DNA of 64,000 nucleotides from Mangrovimonas futianensis (GTDB lineage: Bacteria > Bacteroidota > Bacteroidia > Flavobacteriales > Flavobacteriaceae), in the NCBI RefSeq assembly GCF_021245805.1, contig NZ_JAJJNF010000005.1, forward strand, positions 1-64,000, written 5' to 3'. Under the pieces are notes generated by a model. It ran no database searches. It worked only from the letters and a program-made list of their open reading frames with translations, and was not told the DNA's origin. Positions within the stretch are counted from its first letter, which is position 1. Every line of letters begins with the position of its first letter. Below are positions 59,301-64,000 of this stretch, one piece after another. The translations under genes were made by a program, and so were the position numbers.

Positions 59301-60992
59301 ATGAGCGACGATAAAAAAGTCATTTTTTCAATGGCCGGTGTTACTAAAACATACCAAAGTGCCAATACACCAGTTCTAAAAAATATCTATTTAAGCTTCT
59401 TTTATGGGGCCAAGATTGGTATCCTAGGATTGAATGGTTCTGGTAAATCGACCCTTTTAAAAATTATTGCAGGAGTTGATAAGAATTACCAAGGAGATGT
59501 AGTTTTTTCTCCGGGTTATTCGGTTGGCTATTTGGAGCAGGAACCTCAATTGGATGAGAATAAAACGGTTTTAGAGGTAGTCAAGGAAGGCGCTTCGGAA
59601 ACAGTGGCCATTTTAGAGGAGTACAATAAAATCAACGATATGTTTGGATTGGAAGAAGTCTATAGTGACCCAGACAAAATGGAAAAGTTGATGAATCGTC
59701 AAGCAGAACTTCAGGATAAAATTGATGCCTCCAATGCTTGGGAACTAGATACCAAACTAGAGATAGCCATGGATGCTCTTAGAACGCCAGACGCTGATAA
59801 AAAAATTGGAGTTCTATCAGGAGGAGAAAGACGTCGTGTTGCATTATGTCGCTTGCTTTTGCAAGAACCAGATGTGTTGTTGCTTGATGAGCCTACCAAC
59901 CACTTGGATGCGGAATCTGTTCATTGGTTAGAACATCACTTAGCACAGTATAAAGGAACTGTGATTGCCGTGACTCACGACCGTTATTTCTTGGATAATG
60001 TCGCTGGGTGGATATTGGAATTGGACCGAGGAGAAGGTATTCCTTGGAAAGGGAATTATTCTTCTTGGTTGGATCAAAAATCAAAGCGATTGGCTCAAGA
60101 ACAAAAACAAGCGAGTAAGCGTCAGAAAACGTTGGAGCGCGAGTTGGAGTGGGTTAAGATGGCTCCTAAAGGTCGTCAAGCTAAACAGAAGGCCCGTTTG
60201 AACAATTATGACAAACTTATGAGTCAAGACCAAAAACAATTGGATGAGAAATTGGAAATATATATTCCTAATGGTCCAAGACTTGGTACTAATGTAATTG
60301 AAGCCAAGGGTGTGAGTAAGGCTTATGATGATAAATTGTTATATGAAGATTTAAATTTTAAATTACCACAAGCAGGTATTGTGGGAGTGATTGGTCCCAA
60401 TGGAGCTGGAAAAACGACTATTTTCAGAATGATAATGGGCGAAGAAACACCAGACAAAGGAACATTTGAAGTCGGGGATACGGCAAAAATTGCCTATGTA
60501 GATCAAAGCCATTCCAATATTGATCCGAACAAAACCATTTGGCAAAATTTTAGTGATGAGCAAGAGTTGGTCATGATGGGGGGCAGACAAGTCAACTCCA
60601 GAGCTTATCTAAGTCGTTTCAATTTCTCGGGTAGTGAACAAAATAAAAAAGTGAATTTACTTTCTGGAGGGGAAAGAAACAGATTGCATTTGGCAATGAC
60701 CTTGAAGGAAGAAGGTAACGTATTGTTATTGGATGAGCCTACCAACGATTTGGATGTGAATACACTTAGAGCTTTAGAAGAAGGTTTGGAAAACTTTGCA
60801 GGATGTGCTGTAGTCATATCCCACGACCGTTGGTTTTTAGACAGGATATGTACACATATCTTGGCGTTTGAAGGAGACAGTCAAGTGTATTTCTTTGAAG
60901 GTAGTTTTAGTGACTATGAAGAAAATAAAAAGAAACGTCTAGGAGGTGATTTGATGCCCAAAAGGATTAAGTATAAAAAACTTATTAGATAG
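59301..60992 (+). CDS. ettA: Energy-dependent translational throttle protein EttA (ABC-F)
   Basis: 563 residues with two ATPase domains and no membrane part. First domain: GLNGSGKST, LSGGERRRVALCRLLLQ, LLDEPTNHLD; second: GPNGAGKTT, LSGGERNRLHLAM, LLDEPTNDLD. The linker of about 80 residues rich in Lys, Arg and Gln (RLAQEQKQASKRQKTLEREL) is the P-site tRNA interaction motif. EttA binds the ribosomal E site and gates the first elongation step according to ADP/ATP ratio. Length agrees with the family (about 555). A strong hairpin with T-run follows. Confidence 0.95.
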   Translation: MSDDKKVIFSMAGVTKTYQSANTPVLKNIYLSFFYGAKIGILGLNGSGKSTLLKIIAGVDKNYQGDVVFSPGYSVGYLEQEPQLDENKTVLEVVKEGASETVAILEEYNKINDMFGLEEVYSDPDKMEKLMNRQAELQDKIDASNAWELDTKLEIAMDALRTPDADKKIGVLSGGERRRVALCRLLLQEPDVLLLDEPTNHLDAESVHWLEHHLAQYKGTVIAVTHDRYFLDNVAGWILELDRGEGIPWKGNYSSWLDQKSKRLAQEQKQASKRQKTLERELEWVKMAPKGRQAKQKARLNNYDKLMSQDQKQLDEKLEIYIPNGPRLGTNVIEAKGVSKAYDDKLLYEDLNFKLPQAGIVGVIGPNGAGKTTIFRMIMGEETPDKGTFEVGDTAKIAYVDQSHSNIDPNKTIWQNFSDEQELVMMGGRQVNSRAYLSRFNFSGSEQNKKVNLLSGGERNRLHLAMTLKEEGNVLLLDEPTNDLDVNTLRALEEGLENFAGCAVVISHDRWFLDRICTHILAFEGDSQVYFFEGSFSDYEENKKKRLGGDLMPKRIKYKKLIR

Positions 60993-61000
60993 TAATTTGT

Positions 61001-61025
61001 AAGCCTGCTTTTAGCAGGCTTTTTT
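61001..61025 (+). terminator. Terminator of ettA
   Basis: AAGCCTGCT (61001-61009) pairs with AGCAGGCTT (61013-61021) around TTT, then T. Confidence 0.9.
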
Positions 61026-61070
61026 ATATCCTTCAGTTTTCTTATTTGGTTAGGAACCTTAATCATTTAT

Positions 61071-61114
61071 ATGATTTAAATCATGATAAATGGCATAATG
61101 CAATTGTAAATTTG
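61071..61114 (+). promoter_or_regulatory. fadL promoter with CRP/FNR-like box
   Basis: ATGAT-TTAA-ATCAT at 61071-61084 is the same palindrome type as at 9611-9624. TAAATTTG at 61107-61114 is a perfect -7 element; the box centre lies 29.5 bases before its first base, the same distance as in the methylmalonyl operon promoter. Neither promoter has a TTTG at -33, as expected if an activator replaces it. Confidence 0.6.
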
Positions 61115-61168
61115 TTATAGTAAGAGGCTAAACAACTATCAGGATCTCCATAATTTAAATTCATTCCT

Positions 61169-62497
61169 ATGAAAACACAAATTATAACACCGTTACTTTT
61201 GCTAGTCACAACTTTGTTTTTTGCTCAATCTGGTCATATCATGCAAGGTGTAGGAGCAGTTAATATGTCTATGGGAGGGGCAGCAACTGGTCAGCCATTA
61301 GATATTTCTGGCGCTTTACAGTGGAACCCCGCTGCTATTTCACAATTTGATCATAACACTTTGAAGTTAGATGTGGGACTCTTTTTTTCATCACCAAAAC
61401 TTTATTCGACGGTACCAGAATTTGGTCAAGACGGTCAACCAACCGGCAATTTTTTTAGTGGTAGTACAGCAGATGATAGAGGTTCTTCTGTTATGCCTAA
61501 CCTAGCTTATATTTGGAGTAAAGAAGGCAGTAAACACACCTTTGGTTTTTCTGCGTTTGGAATAAGTGGCTTTGGAGTCACCTTTCCAGAAAGTATGACC
61601 AATCCGGTTAATATGCCACAGTCAATGGGAGGATTTGGACGTATTGAATCTGACTATATGCTATTGCAAATAGGTCTCTCTTGGGCTTACGAACTTTCAG
61701 AAAAATTTTCCATTGGGGTACAGCCAAATTTTGATTTTGCTACCCTTGAACTTATGCCGAATCCCACGATGTACCCAAATTCATCAGGTTATCCAAGTAC
61801 AGATAAAGCATCTGCTCTAGGTTTTGGAGCTCAATTTGGAGTGTTCTACAAGTCAGAATTTGGATTTAAAGCTGGGGTTTCCTATAAAACAAAACAATCT
61901 TTCGCTGATTTTGAATTTGATAATACGTATCCAAATGGTGAAACTGCTAAAAACAATTTCCAAATGGACTATCCAGCAATTTTCTCTATTGGGGTGGGGT
62001 ATTCGTTATCCAATTTTGATTTTGCCTTAGATTATCGTTTTGTTGATTATGAGAATACAGAAGGTTTCGCCAATACGGGGTGGACAGAAAATGCAGCGGT
62101 TGCGGGATTTGGCTGGAATAATATATCCATAGTTTCAGCTGGAATACAATTTAGGGGTATTAATAAGTTACCTTTACGATTGGGATATACTTATAATTCA
62201 AATCCAATCCCAAGCGAAGTTACTTTCTATAATATCCCAGCCACAGCTGTTATTAAGAATGCCTATCAATTTGGTTTAAGTTATTTGGTTAATAAAAACT
62301 GGCAATTGGATGGAGTTTTCCACTACGGTGATAGTTCTGGAAAGACATCGGGTTCATTGCTAAATCCTATGTTTGCCGATGCATATCCACCATATGGGGC
62401 AATTCCTTATAGTGAGGTCTCATACGATATGACAACTTCCATGATTATGTTGGGAATAAGCTATAAATTTAATAGCGGGCAAGAGAAGAGTAAGTAA
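61169..62497 (+). CDS. FadL/OmpP1-family outer membrane transporter
   Basis: 442 residues. Signal peptide (MKTQIITPLLLLVTTLFFAQ), then the family's N-terminal hatch with NMSMGGAATGQPLDISGALQ and WNPAAIS, and a beta-barrel rich in aromatic-ended strands that closes with MIMLGISYKFN. FadL proteins take up long-chain fatty acids or other hydrophobic compounds across the outer membrane. The gene is a single unit with a regulatory box shared with the methylmalonyl-CoA operon, which fits a link to lipid breakdown. Substrate in flavobacteria not established. Confidence 0.9.
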   Translation: MKTQIITPLLLLVTTLFFAQSGHIMQGVGAVNMSMGGAATGQPLDISGALQWNPAAISQFDHNTLKLDVGLFFSSPKLYSTVPEFGQDGQPTGNFFSGSTADDRGSSVMPNLAYIWSKEGSKHTFGFSAFGISGFGVTFPESMTNPVNMPQSMGGFGRIESDYMLLQIGLSWAYELSEKFSIGVQPNFDFATLELMPNPTMYPNSSGYPSTDKASALGFGAQFGVFYKSEFGFKAGVSYKTKQSFADFEFDNTYPNGETAKNNFQMDYPAIFSIGVGYSLSNFDFALDYRFVDYENTEGFANTGWTENAAVAGFGWNNISIVSAGIQFRGINKLPLRLGYTYNSNPIPSEVTFYNIPATAVIKNAYQFGLSYLVNKNWQLDGVFHYGDSSGKTSGSLLNPMFADAYPPYGAIPYSEVSYDMTTSMIMLGISYKFNSGQEKSK

Positions 62498-62581
62498 GCG
62501 AAATTATTAGGTATTACAACCTTTTGAGTCTTGAAAAGCAGAGACTGTCATTTACAAGAAAGAAGGATTGCTGTTATATAA

Positions 62582-62610
62582 AAAAGGGCTGTTATTAAAA
62601 CAGCCCTTTT
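62582..62610. terminator. Terminator between fadL-type gene and lipoprotein gene
   Basis: AAAAGGGCTGTT (62582-62593) pairs perfectly with AACAGCCCTTTT (62599-62610) around a 5-base loop; a T-rich tract follows on the plus strand, and the stem can also serve the convergent gene. Confidence 0.85.
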
Positions 62611-62657
62611 CATTTTTTGGTTAGTATTGGTAAGTAAGTTAGTTTAAAAAGTCTTTC

Positions 62658-63557
62658 TTATTTCAGCAACCCTTTAATAGATTGTCTATTTGCTTGCTTA
62701 AATGAAACTTCAGTATTTAAAGTTGCAGATGGTCTTCCAGAGTTATCAAATACACCGATTAAAGTTCCATCAAAATCTAATCCGATAGCGCTTCCATCAA
62801 TTGAAGATGCATAAATGAAATCAGTAGTTGTGGATTCTAATGTAATATCAGAACCAAAAGAGATGTTACCATCATCATTGGCTCCTCCTTCTGAAAGAAT
62901 TTCAGTTCCACTAAGAGTCATAGCATACAATTCAATATAAGTATTAGCTGTAGTGTTAGGTAAAACGATACCACCTTCAGAATCTAATTCAGTTGCGAAG
63001 TCAATTTCTATATAGTTTTGAGCTGTTTCAATGTTTTCTACAGTACCAGAAAATCCAACCATTGACCAATAAGCATGAGTTGCAGCTCCAGTCTCACCTG
63101 GGTCATAACCACCCCAAAATACTAAAGCAGTATTATCAATAAGGTAATTAACGCCATTGTAAAAAACAGAATTTGGTTCAGCCGTAACAGGATCGTTTAC
63201 AGTTAAAGAAATGGTGTTACTAGTTAAATCACCATTTGTAGCGGTCACGTTGTAAGTTCCAGCTTCAGTTGCTGTAAAAGTATTGCTTGTGGTAGCTTCC
63301 ATTTGATTGATTTGAAATGAAGAAGTGGTTGTTACGTTTTCATCCAAATCATTCATAACAGTGAAAGTGAAAGTGTCACCTAAATCAACAGTTGTTACAT
63401 CTGATGCTAAAGTAATAGAAGTAGCTACTGGTGTTTCTGTGTTACCGTCTCCATTTCCATTTCCTCCATTGTCTGAGGTACTGTCATCATCACTACTACA
63501 TGACACAAAAGCAAGTCCGCTAAATAAAAGAGTGCTTAATAAAAATAATCTTTTCAT
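62658..63557 (-). CDS. Surface-exposed lipoprotein with Ig-like domain
   Basis: 299 residues. Lipobox FVSC with Cys20, followed by SSDDDSTSDNGG, an acidic Ser/Asp tail that in Bacteroidota acts as a lipoprotein export signal to the cell surface. A Gly/Asn linker precedes an Ig/PKD-like domain at about 45-120 (AGTYNVTATNGDLTSNTISL), then a beta-rich region of about 170 residues (YNGVNYLIDNTALVFWGGYD ...) with no recognised family. Function unknown. It has a textbook promoter on the minus strand. Confidence 0.8.
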   Translation of the reverse strand: MKRLFLLSTLLFSGLAFVSCSSDDDSTSDNGGNGNGDGNTETPVATSITLASDVTTVDLGDTFTFTVMNDLDENVTTTSSFQINQMEATTSNTFTATEAGTYNVTATNGDLTSNTISLTVNDPVTAEPNSVFYNGVNYLIDNTALVFWGGYDPGETGAATHAYWSMVGFSGTVENIETAQNYIEIDFATELDSEGGIVLPNTTANTYIELYAMTLSGTEILSEGGANDDGNISFGSDITLESTTTDFIYASSIDGSAIGLDFDGTLIGVFDNSGRPSATLNTEVSFKQANRQSIKGLLK

Positions 63558-63592
63558 AAATTTAATATTCTTGGTTTACAATTAATCAGTGC

Positions 63593-63623
63593 CAAAAATA
63601 GGTTTATCAAGAAAAGAACCAAA
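63593..63623 (-). promoter_or_regulatory. Canonical Bacteroidota promoter of the lipoprotein gene
   Basis: On the minus strand, TTTG (plus 63620-63623), a 19-base spacer and a perfect TATTTTTG (plus 63593-63600), the consensus spacing. It ends 35 bases before the start codon at 63557. This is the clearest promoter in the window. Confidence 0.75.
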
Positions 63624-63914
63624 TAAGCTGAATGTTAAAAGTGTTATTCTTAATGAAATGAAGTTTGTTTAAAAAATTAAGCATTTATTTATGTATTCTA
63701 TTTAGATAAAATATATAATATTATTAATGCTTTACTGAAACAGCTAAAAAACAACCAAAAACCCTATTTATAATCAAAATAAATTATTGCAAAATCTTAC
63801 GATTTTAATTAAAATACTGATAATAAGATGGATTTTGTAATGCTTTTGTGGTTAAAGCGAATTTAAGGTTTCAATTTGATATATTAGCTTTTTGGGATTA
63901 GCTCCATATTTTCC
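63624..63914. other. AT-rich intergenic region without recognised features
   Basis: About 290 bases, strongly AT-rich, with no open frame of useful length, no tRNA-like fold and no clear promoter. I see nothing specific in it apart from short chance inverted repeats. Confidence 0.6.
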
Positions 63915-63946
63915 AAAAAAAAAGCCTTTAAGAAATTAAAGGCTTT
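63915..63946 (-). terminator. Terminator of a minus-strand gene entering from the right
   Basis: AAAGCCTTTAA (63921-63931) pairs with TTAAAGGCTTT (63936-63946) around a GAAA loop on the plus strand. On the minus strand the hairpin is followed by a run of nine T, so it probably ends a gene that lies mostly beyond the right edge. Confidence 0.75.
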
Positions 63947-63965
63947 GTAATTTTTTGAATAACAA

Positions 63966-64000
63966 CTATTTGTATAATTTATGATAATTACTCATAAAGA
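63966..64000 (-). CDS. Possible 3' end of a gene continuing past the right edge
   Basis: On the minus strand a frame open to the window edge reads FMSNYHKLYK and then stops (TAG, plus 63966-63968), 20 bases before a minus-strand terminator. This is what the last codons of a real gene would look like, but ten codons prove nothing. Confidence 0.3.
   Translation of the reverse strand, partial: FMSNYHKLYK

Noticed and set aside
63679..63732. Inverted AAGCATT/AATGCTT repeat in the right-hand intergenic region
   Set aside because: Seven-base arms 40 bases apart in very AT-rich DNA are expected by chance.
1..64000. tRNA, rRNA and CRISPR arrays
   Set aside because: Reading the intergenic regions I found no cloverleaf with a GTTCRA-type T-loop, no rRNA-like stretch and no array of short regularly spaced repeats; a covariance-model scan would be needed to exclude small RNAs.

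Overview
The window is chromosomal DNA from a member of the Flavobacteriaceae (Bacteroidota), probably marine. The evidence is the low G+C content, promoters with the Bacteroidota -7 element TAnnTTTG, a T9SS type A C-terminal sorting domain, lipoproteins with an acidic tail after the lipobox Cys, menaquinone rather than ubiquinone genes, and families largely confined to this group (DUF6090, the CAL67264 membrane protein, SusC-like plug domains). Coding density is high. I see no rRNA, tRNA, CRISPR array, insertion sequence or prophage.

Layout: 1-9.5 kb holds the end of a repeat-rich secreted T9SS protein, a nitronate monooxygenase-like enzyme, a META lipoprotein, an esterase divergent from a hotdog thioesterase and menF, a divergent HxlR regulator/NmrA reductase pair, a DOPA dioxygenase homologue, an SDR and DUF3861. 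9.6-18.9 kb is a methylmalonyl-CoA operon: epimerase, four subunits of a Na+-translocating methylmalonyl-CoA decarboxylase, both mutase subunits, and the mutase chaperone MeaB on the other strand. 19-26.5 kb has menD, DUF2853, a CvfB-like RNA-binding protein, a C1 peptidase, menB-menA and an MBL hydrolase. 26.6-37.6 kb has a patatin/surface-antigen fusion, an HMA-CDF metal transporter, several DUF proteins, a NUMOD4/HNH protein, the DUF2339-DUF3999 pair and an SDR. 37.7-46.8 kb has a TolB-amidohydrolase fusion, an SMR pump and a signalling cluster (LytTR regulator, TPR hybrid kinase, receiver, Hpt). 46.8-54.9 kb has a sterol desaturase homologue, menC-CPBP protease-menE and two proteins that carry a TonB plug but no barrel. 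55-64 kb has DoxX, a second acyl-CoA carboxylase beta subunit, a MarR-controlled FMN reductase/pirin cluster, ettA, a FadL porin and a surface lipoprotein.

Two pathways dominate. Menaquinone synthesis is covered by menF, menD, menC, menE, menB, menA and a probable DHNA-CoA thioesterase, scattered over 46 kb in four blocks; no clear menH or menG is present. The methylmalonyl operon connects propionyl-CoA with succinyl-CoA and couples the carboxylation/decarboxylation step to sodium. Its promoter and the fadL promoter share the same CRP/FNR-like palindrome at the same distance from perfect -7 elements, suggesting a common regulator for lipid-derived carbon. Other candidate regulatory sites are HxlR, MarR and LytTR operators beside the genes of those regulators. 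I did not find an unmistakably new multi-gene system; the best leads are this shared CRP/FNR-type promoter architecture, the plug-without-barrel gene pair (one fused to a VWA domain), and the phosphorelay with its repeat site.
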